DNA from: a virus
Length of the DNA stretch: 42,239 bases
Virus record (IMG/VR): IMGVR_UViG_3300044675_002309
Coordinates: 1 to 42,239 of that record
Reading direction: 5' to 3' (one strand)
Under the pieces are notes generated by a model. The model saw nothing but the letters and a program-made list of their open reading frames with translations. It did not search any database and was not told the origin of the DNA. The position numbers and the translations under genes were made by a program. Below are positions 27,701 through 37,100 of this stretch, piece after piece. The stretch's first letter is position 1, and each line of letters starts with the position of its first letter.

Positions 27701-29545
27701 GTACAACGTTTCAGTCCATTCAATCCATCAATAGTAACCCCAACAAGTTATAGTGGTTATTTTGATGGTACAGGAGATTACTTACTATTAGCAACAAGCC
27801 CTGCAACTAATATTACAACAGGCTCATTTACTATAGAGTGTTGGGTATATGCTACAACTACCTTGACCGCAGATATGTATGTGTTTGGAACAACAAACAG
27901 TGTCGGCGGAAGATTAGTTGGAAGAATTGCAAGTTCTACAACCGTTACTATACAAGATAGTACAGGAACTACTACCTTTACTGTTTCGACAATTTCATTA
28001 AATACTTGGAACCATATAGTATGGGTTAGAAGCGGATCCTCTACTACTGTATTTGTTAATGGCATTAGGTCGTCTACAGGGGTCGTTGTAAATACTAATT
28101 CATATACTGAAATACTTCGAATTGGCGCTCACTTAACTAATTACTACACGGGATATATTAGTAATTTTAGAATTGTTGTTGGAACGGCTGTATATGATCC
28201 AACACAATCAACTATAACAGTTCCAACAAGTCCATTAACAGCAATATCTGGTACAAGTTTATTAACATTACAATCACCAACATTTATAGATAACAGTACT
28301 AACAACTTTACGATTACTGCTGTTGGTAATAGTCAACCAACACAACAAAATCCATTCGGTGTTACTAGTGCATTAACAAATGGCTATACGGTAAGTACAA
28401 TCGGCGGTAGTGGTTACTTTGATGGTACCGGGGATTATTTGACTATTCCTACAAATGCGGCATTTAATTTTGGTACAGGCAATTTTACAATTGAAGCTTG
28501 GGTATACCCAGCACAATTAACAACTGATTGGTTTATTATTAGTGCTAGCGGAACAAACGGATTATTTTTTGGATATGCACCTTCTACCGGTGGATATGGC
28601 TGGGGTCGGGCTGGGGTCGCATGGGATTATCAACCTGCAACTTCAAAAACATTAAACGCATGGCAGCATGTAGCAATATCAAGAAGCGGTACAAGTATGA
28701 AAATATTTGTTGATGGAGTACAGCAAGGTACTACTCAAACAAATTCAACAGCATATAATTTAGGTATAACAAGTACAACTATTGGTAGTCAAGGTTCAAA
28801 TTATGTTATGACTGGAAATATTGCCGATGTTCGTGTAGTAAACGGTACTGCGCTATACACAAGTAACTTTGTACCATCCGCAGCTCCACTATTAGCAGTG
28901 CAAAATACAGTATTACTAAACAATATGACCAGTGCTGGTATATACGATGCCGCAATGATGAATAACATGGAAACTGTCGGTGATGCAAAACTAAGTACAG
29001 CAGTAAGTAAGTTTGGCGGAAGCAGTATGAGTTTTGATGGTACGGGCGACTATTTAAAAGCACCATACAATCCTGCATATTCATTGCCTGGTGACTTCAC
29101 TGTAGAAACATGGATATATTTAACATCGGCTGCAGGAACAGGTAATCAAACTATTGCTAGTTTTGGTTATAATAATTCTACCGGTACTGGCCCTTGGGGA
29201 TTTTATTTAAATGGTACTGGACCATATACATTGTATTTTAATTCAACTTCTGGAAATAAAGCTAGTAGCACAACTGTTGCGATACCTATTAACACTTGGA
29301 CACATGTAACATATTGTAGAACAGGTTCCACTGGAAGATTTTTTGTTAATGGAACAATAGTTGGTACAACTATTTCTGACAGTTTCACTTATTCAGGAAC
29401 AACACAATCATTATTTGTTGGTATTATGTCTGACGTATCTTCAGCTCCATTGTATGGTTACCTAGACGATTTAAGAATAACAAAAGGTTATGCACGTTAT
29501 ACAAGTAACTTCACACCAGCAACAAGTGCATTCCCGATCTTTTAA
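24704..29545 (+). CDS. Giant LamG-array adhesin, copy A (1613 residues)
   Basis: Likely carbohydrate- or surface-binding virion protein. After 50 unique residues comes an IPT/TIG domain (about 52-138: DPAGGQTITLTGSGFLVGAS to GGTAIAIPGI) and two putative Ig domains (140-230, 230-320; SLFSGSIPPGATFNSNGTIT, NALPTGLSLTGANISGTPT). Six LamG-type (concanavalin A-like) domains follow. Their YFDGTGDY or related motifs lie near residues 371, 587, 812, 1018, 1237 and 1443, each followed by FTVEFWVY, WIHVALVRSSG and similar strands, then linkers such as NRFIDNSTNNFAITVNGN. Linkers are far more constant than the domains. It has a full-length paralogue at 34147. A start ribosome site is weak (TAAGG at the previous stop). 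Binding targets are unknown. Confidence 0.87.
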   Translation: MADYYQLKNQNIFNPPANTSLGNTSNQFGNAFVQNDLILGNVTVTGATIITPKVSTIGYPGDDTAADPAGGQTITLTGSGFLVGASVLINGSAVGVVSVVSSTTITFTSPANSAGSYVLYVINTDGGTAIAIPGIQYSGVPTWTTAAGSLGNVYETASFNQTVTATGDAPITYSLFSGSIPPGATFNSNGTITGTSELLSSPTTYTFTVRATDAELQDTNRSFSLTITPDVVTWVSPANGTTYTSATNSAISNVVLSATSAVGSGITYTANALPTGLSLTGANISGTPTVEANSSSLLTATANTTSELSSITINWVISVANDVYFEYNTLLIPGASTTFVDDASTNNFAVTINGDTKPNSFNPYTPGYYSNYFDGTGDYLTVPNNTSLGMGSENFTVEFWVYQTSLVSYRQILDVVDGNSVGRLILWVDSAGTLYNLGQNGNARNTTAAGAITTNTWIHVALVRSSGTTKFYINGTQSGSNYTDSTNYTCTTGSVYIGINSDGSTYPYLGYLSNFRMVKGTAVYTSAFTPPTTPLTAISGTQLLTCQSNRFIDNSTNNFAITVNGNTSISSFDPFVPNSSYSTYGSGYFDGSSSNLSIPDNAAFEMGSGDYTVEFWFFSQSNSDGGLIFKGYYYTDGSWAQGFGVRRISATVFRFYFNTTGSTSTEKFYDYTSTTLLNTWYHVAMTVSSGVGYAFLNGTLLNPGGFASVGAITNSSIGLTIGAFPFESGYRYFNGYITDVRVVKGTAVYTTTFTPPSAPLTAIANTSLLTLQNNQSVNNNVFLDNSTNNFFVTRNGNTTQGTFSPYGGNWSNYFDGTGDYLTTPSSASISNFSGDFTIEGWVYLLSTSQFGVLVGGNGSAGWYIEYGYQRGFGAYDGSSFLNGNSSAVTNQWVNFAVSRSGSTVRFFINGALTASQTSANFNYTQALGIGAYSSGSSFITGYLSNIRINNTTALYTSAFTPSTTPLTPITNTQLLTCADNRLVDDSINNFTLTKNGDVSVQRFSPFNPSIVTPTSYSGYFDGTGDYLLLATSPATNITTGSFTIECWVYATTTLTADMYVFGTTNSVGGRLVGRIASSTTVTIQDSTGTTTFTVSTISLNTWNHIVWVRSGSSTTVFVNGIRSSTGVVVNTNSYTEILRIGAHLTNYYTGYISNFRIVVGTAVYDPTQSTITVPTSPLTAISGTSLLTLQSPTFIDNSTNNFTITAVGNSQPTQQNPFGVTSALTNGYTVSTIGGSGYFDGTGDYLTIPTNAAFNFGTGNFTIEAWVYPAQLTTDWFIISASGTNGLFFGYAPSTGGYGWGRAGVAWDYQPATSKTLNAWQHVAISRSGTSMKIFVDGVQQGTTQTNSTAYNLGITSTTIGSQGSNYVMTGNIADVRVVNGTALYTSNFVPSAAPLLAVQNTVLLNNMTSAGIYDAAMMNNMETVGDAKLSTAVSKFGGSSMSFDGTGDYLKAPYNPAYSLPGDFTVETWIYLTSAAGTGNQTIASFGYNNSTGTGPWGFYLNGTGPYTLYFNSTSGNKASSTTVAIPINTWTHVTYCRTGSTGRFFVNGTIVGTTISDSFTYSGTTQSLFVGIMSDVSSAPLYGYLDDLRITKGYARYTSNFTPATSAFPIF
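25690..29545 (+). repeat. Six-unit LamG repeat array, copy A
   Basis: Six units of about 600-675 bp, each beginning near a TTTGATGG(T/C) string that encodes YFDG or SFDG. Unit-to-unit similarity is highest in linkers and strand motifs. The unit order matches that of the paralogous array at 35050-38934. Confidence 0.85.
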
Positions 29546-29550
29546 TAAGA

Positions 29551-29558
29551 ACTAAATA
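29551..29558 (+). promoter_or_regulatory. T4-type late promoter octamer ACTAAATA
   Basis: ACTAAATA is 20 bases before the ATG at 29579, with AAGGA between. The same octamer stands in the equivalent place before the paralogous fibre gene (38942-38949). Confidence 0.65.
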
Positions 29559-29578
29559 CATAATAAGGACAAGATATA

Positions 29579-32500
29579 ATGGCATTGACAGTAATTAAAC
29601 CATCAGGAATAGAGACATCCGGTAACTATACAGTTAACGGTATGAACGTTTCTGCCAACGCTACTGTCGCTAACTTATCTGTAACAACTTCACTGACTTT
29701 GTTAACAAATTCAGCAAATCTAGGCCCTGTTGGTAATGTCATTATTACCGGCGGTACTAATGGATATGTATTACAAACAGATGGTGCAGGTAATCTATCT
29801 TGGGTTGCTCAATCAGGCGGTGGCGGTAGTACAAGTAATATTAGTAATGGTAATAGCAACGTAAATATACCAACTGCCAATGGTAATATAAACTTTAGTG
29901 CTGTTGGCAATACTACTATGGTAGTTACTGGTACAGGGGCTAATATAGCCGGTACATTAAATATATCAGGAAACGCAACAGTTGGTAACTTAGATTTTGG
30001 TAGTGGGGAAATTACTGGTACAGGTAATATAACTTCTGGCAATGCTAATTTAGGTAACTTAGCAACAGCTAATTTCTTTAGTGGTAACGGCAGTGAATTG
30101 AGTGCGTTAACTTTTGGCAATATTACAACTTTTAGCACTGCTGGATTAACCACTGATCAACTATATCTACAAGGTACAACACGGCTAAATGTTACTGCTA
30201 GTGGAGCTTCTGGATATCTATTTGATCAATATGGCGCCACGCTAAATCCTGCAATATACATTACTAGCGGCCAAACATTAGCATTTAATTTAAATGTATC
30301 AGGTCATCCATTCTTAATTCAAACAAGCGGTGGAGCAAATTATAGTACTGGTTTAGAATATGTTGATACTACGGGCACGGTATTAACTGCTTCGGCAGCA
30401 CAAGGACAAATAGCAGGGACACTATATTGGAAAGTTCCGTATGGCATAACGGGTAATTACAAATATCAATGCTCTGTTCATGGAGGCATGAATGGTAATA
30501 TCGTTGTAACTGATGCAAATGTTGCAAATATTCAAGTAGGTAACAGTGTAGTTTCTGGTACAGTATATACAAATGCACAACCAAACATTACAAGTGTAGG
30601 TACATTAACTAGTCTATCGGTAACTGGTAATATTACAGGTGGTAATGCTAATTTAGGTAATCTAGTTACTGCTAATTTCTTTAGTGGAGCCGGTAATAAC
30701 TTAAGTAATATTCAGGCTGCTAATGTATCCGGTCAAGTAAGCAATGCATTAATTTCCGGAACAGTATATACTAATGCACAACCAAACATAACAAGTTTAG
30801 GCACATTAACAGATGTATCGGTATCAGGTAATGGTGTGTTTGGTGGTAATTTAACAGTTAACGGTACACTAACATATATCAACTCAACTACATTATCAAT
30901 TAGTGACCCAATCATTAATTTACAAACAGGACCAAATGGTGCCGCCCCGGTTGCTAATACAGGTAAAGATGTTGGTACCGCATTAAATTATTACGATACA
31001 AGTGCAAAAATTGCTTGGATGGGTTGGGATATAAGTAATGCAGAAATAGCATTTGGGTCTAATGTTGGTATTTCAAGTGAAGTAGTAACATTCACCGAAT
31101 TAGCCAACATTCGTTCTGGCAATGCAATATTGGGTAATCTTGCAAATGCTAACTACTTTATAGGTAACGGTTCGTTATTAACAGGTGTTACTACAGCTAG
31201 TATATCAAACGGAAATAGTAATGTAAATATCCCATTAGCTAACGGTAATATAAACTTTAGTGCTGAAGGCAATGCCAATATATTAGTTGTTACCGGCACT
31301 GGTGCTAATATTACAGGTAATCTTACTACAACTAACATCATTACAGGTAATGGTGCTGGTGGCAATATTATTAACGCTAACGTCATATCAGCCAATACAT
31401 TTATTGCTAGTGGTAATGTTACTGCCGGTAATGCTAATTTAGGTAATTTAGCTATAGCTAATTTCTTTAGTGGGGCCGGTAATAACTTAAGTAATATATC
31501 AGCTGGTAATGTTACTGGTCAAGTAGCTAACGCATTAATAGCCGGCACAGTATATACAAACGCACAACCAAACATTACTAGTGTTGGTACATTAACAAGT
31601 TTAGCAGTAAGTGGAAATGTTACAGCTAGTATACTAGTAAGTAACGTTACAACAGGTACAGCGCCGTTCACAGTAACAAGTACAACACAAGTTGCTAACT
31701 TAAATGTTGCAACTGCCGGTACTGTAACAACTAATGCTCAACCAAATATAACAAGTGTTGGTTCATTAACAGGATTAACTGTAAGTAATGCAACTGGTGT
31801 AGTTGATTTTACAACTACAGCTAATGTTACTTTGGGTGCTGTTGGTAATCTACATATCAGTGGTGGTACAAACGCATATGTACTAAGTACAGACGGTTCA
31901 GGTACACTAAGTTGGGTAGCACAATCAGGTGGCGGCGGTGGCGGATCTAACATAAGTAACGGCAATAGTAATGTAAACATTCCAGTCGCCAATGGCAATA
32001 TTAACTTTAGTGCAGTTGGTAATGCTAATGTAATGGTAATAACTGGTACAGGTGCAAACATTAGTGGTACCGCTAATGTTACAGGTAATTTATCTGCCGG
32101 TAATATTATTGCAGGTAATGGTTCTGGTGGTAACATCACTAATGCAAATGTAATTAGTGCAAATACATTTATTGCTAGTGGTAATATTAGTGCCGGTAAT
32201 GCTAATTTAGGTAATCTAGTAACAGCTAATTTCTTTACTGGTGATGGTAGTGCATTGAGTGCATTAACGTTTGGTAATATTACAACATTCAATACAGCTG
32301 GATTAACGACAGATGAGTTGTATCTACAAGCCACAACACGACTAAATGTCACTGCTAGCGGAACATCTGGATATCTATTTGATCAATATGGTGCTACTAT
32401 CAATCCTGCGATATATGTTACTAGTGGTCAAACATTAGCATTTAATTTGAATGTATCAGGACACCCATTCTTAATTCAAACAAGTGGTGGTGCAAACTAT

Positions 32501-33811
32501 AGTGTTGGTTTAGAACATGTTACAACTACAGGAACAGTATCAACTACTACATCAGCCCAAGGTCAAATAGCAGGAACACTATATTGGAAAATTCCATATG
32601 GTATAGTAGGTAATTACAAATATCAATGCTCTATTCACGGAGGCATGAATGGTAATATTGTTGTAACCGACGCCAATGTTGCGAACATAACAGTTGGATT
32701 AGCAACATTTGCTACTACAGCTAATGCAGTAGCAGGCGGTAATGTTTCTGGACAAGTGAGTAACTCATTAATTTCAGGTACTGTATACACAAACGCACAA
32801 CCAAATATAACTAGTACTGGTTCATTAATTGGTTTAACAGTAAGTAATGCAACTGGTGTAGTTGACTTTACAACTACAGCTAATGTAACATTAGGCGCTG
32901 TTGGTAATTTACATATCAGTGGTGGTACTAATGGTTATGTATTAAGTACAGATGGATCTGGTGCTCTATCTTGGGTAGCACAATCAGGTGGTGGTAGCGG
33001 ATCCAACATAAGTAACGGCAATAGTAATGTAAACATACCGGCTGCAAATGGCAATATTAACTTTAGTGCTGTTGGAAATGCTAATGTAGTAGTTATAACT
33101 GGTACAGGTGCAAATATATCAGGTACATTAAATGTTACTGGGCAAAGTAATTTAGGTGCAGTAGGTAATGTTGTTATTACAGGCGGTACTAATGGTTATG
33201 TACTAAGTACAGATGGATCCGGTGCTCTATCTTGGGTAGCACAATCAGGTGGCGGCGGTGGCGGATCTAACATAAGTAACGGCAATAGTAATGTTAACAT
33301 TCCATCAGTAAATGGAAACATAAACTTTAGTGCAGTTGGTAATGCTAATGTAATGACTATTACTGGTACAGGGGCAAACATTAGTGGCTATGCAAATATC
33401 ACTGGTAACATAGCACTTAGTGGTGCTAACGTTAGTTTAGGTAATGTAAGTAACTTGCATATAACCGGCGGTTCAAATACATTTGTATTAAGTACAGACG
33501 GTTCAGGTAATTTAACTTGGGCAGCCGCATCTGGAACAAGTATTGGCGTAGATAATTTTACTGGTAATGGTGTACAAACAGCGTACACATTAACATCTAC
33601 ACCAGCAAATGCTAACGCTACCTTAGTTAGTATAGCAGGTACATTCCAACCAAGGACAGTATATTCATTAACGGGTAATGTAATCACATTTAGTTCTGCT
33701 CCGCCAAACACAGCACCTATTGAAGTAACAACATTTACTGCTGGAAATGCTGGGGGTGGTGGAATTACAGCACAAGATTTAATAAGCCCATTCTTGTTAA
33801 TGGGAGCATAA
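29579..33811 (+). CDS. Long fibre with two cupredoxin-like domains (1410 residues)
   Basis: The N-terminus MALTVIKPSGIETSGNYTVN is the MAL-I-P type shared with 38969. Shaft repeats (GNVIITGGTNGYVLQTDGAG, NGNINFSAVGN, NANLGNLATANFFSG) are interrupted by two nearly identical domains at about 194-312 and 911-1034. Each runs AIYITSGQTLAFNLNVSGHPF, then LYWKVPYG, then YKYQCSVHGGMNGNIVV, a plastocyanin-like strand pattern. The possible type-1 copper ligand set His, Cys, His, Met falls at H243/C298/H301/M304 and H962/C1017/H1020/M1023. At 425-512 is a known fibre module (TVNGTLTYINSTTLSISDP, KIAWMGWDISNAEIAFGSN). The C-terminal domain (VDNFTGNGVQTAYTL to APIEVTTF) matches 23677 and 38969. Metal binding is inference; the fold could be structural only. 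Confidence 0.85.
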   Translation: MALTVIKPSGIETSGNYTVNGMNVSANATVANLSVTTSLTLLTNSANLGPVGNVIITGGTNGYVLQTDGAGNLSWVAQSGGGGSTSNISNGNSNVNIPTANGNINFSAVGNTTMVVTGTGANIAGTLNISGNATVGNLDFGSGEITGTGNITSGNANLGNLATANFFSGNGSELSALTFGNITTFSTAGLTTDQLYLQGTTRLNVTASGASGYLFDQYGATLNPAIYITSGQTLAFNLNVSGHPFLIQTSGGANYSTGLEYVDTTGTVLTASAAQGQIAGTLYWKVPYGITGNYKYQCSVHGGMNGNIVVTDANVANIQVGNSVVSGTVYTNAQPNITSVGTLTSLSVTGNITGGNANLGNLVTANFFSGAGNNLSNIQAANVSGQVSNALISGTVYTNAQPNITSLGTLTDVSVSGNGVFGGNLTVNGTLTYINSTTLSISDPIINLQTGPNGAAPVANTGKDVGTALNYYDTSAKIAWMGWDISNAEIAFGSNVGISSEVVTFTELANIRSGNAILGNLANANYFIGNGSLLTGVTTASISNGNSNVNIPLANGNINFSAEGNANILVVTGTGANITGNLTTTNIITGNGAGGNIINANVISANTFIASGNVTAGNANLGNLAIANFFSGAGNNLSNISAGNVTGQVANALIAGTVYTNAQPNITSVGTLTSLAVSGNVTASILVSNVTTGTAPFTVTSTTQVANLNVATAGTVTTNAQPNITSVGSLTGLTVSNATGVVDFTTTANVTLGAVGNLHISGGTNAYVLSTDGSGTLSWVAQSGGGGGGSNISNGNSNVNIPVANGNINFSAVGNANVMVITGTGANISGTANVTGNLSAGNIIAGNGSGGNITNANVISANTFIASGNISAGNANLGNLVTANFFTGDGSALSALTFGNITTFNTAGLTTDELYLQATTRLNVTASGTSGYLFDQYGATINPAIYVTSGQTLAFNLNVSGHPFLIQTSGGANYSVGLEHVTTTGTVSTTTSAQGQIAGTLYWKIPYGIVGNYKYQCSIHGGMNGNIVVTDANVANITVGLATFATTANAVAGGNVSGQVSNSLISGTVYTNAQPNITSTGSLIGLTVSNATGVVDFTTTANVTLGAVGNLHISGGTNGYVLSTDGSGALSWVAQSGGGSGSNISNGNSNVNIPAANGNINFSAVGNANVVVITGTGANISGTLNVTGQSNLGAVGNVVITGGTNGYVLSTDGSGALSWVAQSGGGGGGSNISNGNSNVNIPSVNGNINFSAVGNANVMTITGTGANISGYANITGNIALSGANVSLGNVSNLHITGGSNTFVLSTDGSGNLTWAAASGTSIGVDNFTGNGVQTAYTLTSTPANANATLVSIAGTFQPRTVYSLTGNVITFSSAPPNTAPIEVTTFTAGNAGGGGITAQDLISPFLLMGA
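30157..32680 (+). repeat. Two near-identical domain copies (about 30157-30515 and 32321-32680)
   Basis: Two segments of about 360 bp in the same gene encode the cupredoxin-like domain. They differ mostly by synonymous changes and by a short variable stretch after ANYS-GLE (YVDTTGTVLTASAA versus HVTTTGTVSTTTSA). The coordinates span both copies and the shaft between them. Confidence 0.85.
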
Positions 33812-33820
33812 GGAAATAAC

Positions 33821-34150
33821 ATGGCAATCACATATAAAGTTTTAGGGCAAAGTAACCCGGCAGCAAATACAAATATAGATTTATATACAGTACCAGCATC
33901 AACTTCAGCAGTATGTAGTACAATTGTAATTTGTAATCAGGCAGCAAGTGCCGCAACATTTCGTGTTGCAGTACGACCAGCTGGCGCCTCAATTGCAACA
34001 GCACAGTACATATCATATGACACTAACGTAAATGCCAATGATAGTATTACAATGACTATTGGTATTACATTAGCAACAACCGATGTTGTTACAGTAAGAG
34101 CTAATACAACTACAGTTAGTTTTAACTTATTTGGATCAGAGTTGACATGA
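33821..34150 (+). CDS. Small beta-rich virion protein (109 residues)
   Basis: The sequence (YKVLGQSNPAANTNIDLYTV, CSTIVICNQ, FRVAVRPAGA, TLATTDVVTVRA, FNLFGSEL) matches a small structural protein family I recall from many aquatic tailed phages, usually annotated only as virion or hypothetical. It is probably an all-beta sandwich; no signal peptide or membrane span. AAGGA immediately precedes the ATG. The final bases overlap the next gene in an ATGA arrangement (34147-34150), so its translation is coupled to the LamG giant. It occupies the same place after a fibre gene as the 123-residue protein at 41844, suggesting it belongs to the repeated three-gene module. Confidence 0.8.
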   Translation: MAITYKVLGQSNPAANTNIDLYTVPASTSAVCSTIVICNQAASAATFRVAVRPAGASIATAQYISYDTNVNANDSITMTIGITLATTDVVTVRANTTTVSFNLFGSELT

Positions 34151-37100
34151 GTATAACCTCAGTTGTAAATGACCTTGTAACTAGCGTAAGTGTCATTAAC
34201 GCACTAAAACCTTTACCCCCAACTATCTCTGGATATAGTGTTGGTGGCTTAGATGATACGGCATTAGACCCAGCAGGTGGACAAACTGTACAAATAAACG
34301 GTACTGGCTTTTTAGCTGGCGCAACTATTACATTTGATGGTAATGCAGTAGCAGTAGTAACTTATGTTAACCCAAATCAATTGACTTTTACAAGCCCTGC
34401 AAAGAGTGCAGGTACATATACAATATATGTAGTAAATAGTGATGGTGGTACGGCAATATTTATTCCTGGTATCATCTATAGTGTGTTACCAACTTGGACA
34501 ACAAGTGCTGGATCATTAGGTAGTTATTATGAGACAACCAGTATATCAAATACTGTTGTTGCTAGTGGTGATGCTCCAATAACTTATTCATTATTTTCTG
34601 GTTCATTACCAACTGGTTCTACATTATATGCCAATGGTGTTATAACTGGTACAGCTCCAGTAGATAGTAGTAGTACAACATATTCATTTACGATACAAGC
34701 AACCGATGCACAATTACAAGATAGTACAAGAAGTTTTAGTTTAACAATCAATGTTGATGCTGTTACTTGGGTTAGTCCAGCAAATAATACAACATATACT
34801 AGTGCGGTGGATAGTGCTATTTCTAATGTAGCATTAAGTGCTACTGATGCCGCTGGTTATGCAGTTAGTTATAGTGCTAATGCACTACCAACTGGATTAT
34901 CATTAACTGGTGCAAACATATCTGGTACACCAACTGTTATTGCTGATAGTAGTACATTACTAACCGCTACGGCCGCAACAACAAATCGTAGTGCAGTAAG
35001 AACTATCAATTGGAGTATTACTGTTGCCAATGATCCGTACTTTGAGTATAATACATTATTGATACCCGGTGCAAGTACAACATTTGTAGATGATGCAAGT
35101 ACGAATAACTTTAATGTAAGTATTTTTGGTGATACAAGGCCAAATAGTTTTAATCCGTATACTCCCGGTTATTATAGTAATTACTTTGATGGTACTGGGG
35201 ATTATATAAGTGTTCCGGATAATGTTGCCTTTACTATGGGTGCGGGCGATTTTACAATAGAATGTTGGGTATATTTACAAAGTGTATCTCAACAAATTTT
35301 TATTGGTACATGTGATGCCGGTGGTAATCAAGGTTCAATGAGTTTTGTACTTGGATTAAATGGTTCATCATACCCAATAGTTGGAGTAGGTTATGGTGGA
35401 ACAGTGTATTTCTCAACTTTTGGCACAGTTGCAACAACAAACCGCTGGTATCATATTGCAGGCGTACGCAATGGTGCAATGGTTAATGTATATGTCGATG
35501 GTGTTAAAGGGCCGAATTTAGATATGGGTGCTTTAGCAATTACTGATTCAACTGAAATTGTTGCAGTTGGCAGAAATGGTGCTGGTAATTTTGAGTATGT
35601 TACAGGGTATATTTCTAATGTTCGTGTTGTTAAAGGTACGGCAGTCTATACAGCCGCATTTACTCCACCCACAAGTCCACTAACAGCAATAGCAAACACA
35701 AGTTTATTAACCTGCCAATCTAACAGATTTATAGATAACAGTACCAATGCATTCACTGTAACGGTTGGTGGTAATACCACAGTAAATTCATTTGATCCAT
35801 TCACTCCAAACAGTAGTTATAGTACTTATGGTAGTGGATACTTTGATGGTAGTGGTGATTATTTAAGTGTGCCGGGTAACTCAGTCTTTGCATTTGGTAC
35901 AGGGGATTTCACTTTAGAAGTTTGGTTATACGCAAATAGTATTAGTACAGGTACATTTGATAGGATATGTGCAACATCAGATTACAATGGATCAGGTTTT
36001 GACTGGACATTAAATACCAATAGCTCTGGTTTATTCTTAGCAAGCACATCATATAGTATAGGATCTATTACTCCTAAGGTATGGCATCATCTAGTATATA
36101 CTAGAAGTGGTTCTACTATACGTGGATTTTTAAACGGCAATCTTTCTAGTTACGCAACCAGCGGATCGCAAAATATTTCATCTACTAGCACATTAGCCAT
36201 TGGTACTGGTTATAGTGGAACTCCACTTAACGGATACCTGGTTGATCTTCGTATAATAAAAGGATCAATCCCAGCTGGTTATCAAACAAGCAGTACAACA
36301 ACCGGCACTCAAATATTCACACCGCCCTCTGAGCCATTAACAGCAATTGCCAATACAAGTTTATTAATATTACAAAACAATCAATCAGTAAACAACAATG
36401 TTTTCCTAGACAATAGCACAAATAATTTTTTAGTAACAAGAGCGGGTAATACTACTCAAGGTACATTTAGTCCTTATGGTGGTAACTGGAGTAACTACTT
36501 TGATGGTAATGGTGATTCCTTAACTGCTTCTGCAATTACAGGGTTTAGCACTACGGGTGACCTAACACTTGAATGTTGGGCATACGTAACAAGTGCATCT
36601 GATTATGGTGGTTTGGCTGGGATGCGTAACAGTACCAGTGCTGCTGGACTTAGTATTAATATACTAAATACAGGTTACTTAGAATGGGCCATTAACACAA
36701 ATTATTCCGGCACATTGTGTCCGTTAAATCAATGGTTTCATGTTGCATTGGTACGTTCCGGATCTTCAGCAAATAATTGTAGTTGTTATCTAAATGGAAC
36801 TAGAGTAGGTCAATTTTCAAGTACTACTGAAGCGAATGCTACAGACGCATTTATTATTGGGCGTTATTATGCGAACGGTGCAAATCAGTATTTCTTAAAT
36901 GGCTATATTAGTAATGTACGATATGTAAAAGGAACTGCACTTTATTCTGGTACAACATATACAGTCCCAACCACACCTCTAACAGCAATTACAAACACTG
37001 TACTATTAACCTGCCAAAGTAATAGATTGATTGATAATAGTGTAAACAACTTTACCATCACAAAGAACGGTGATGTTTCAGTACAGCGTTTTAGTCCATT

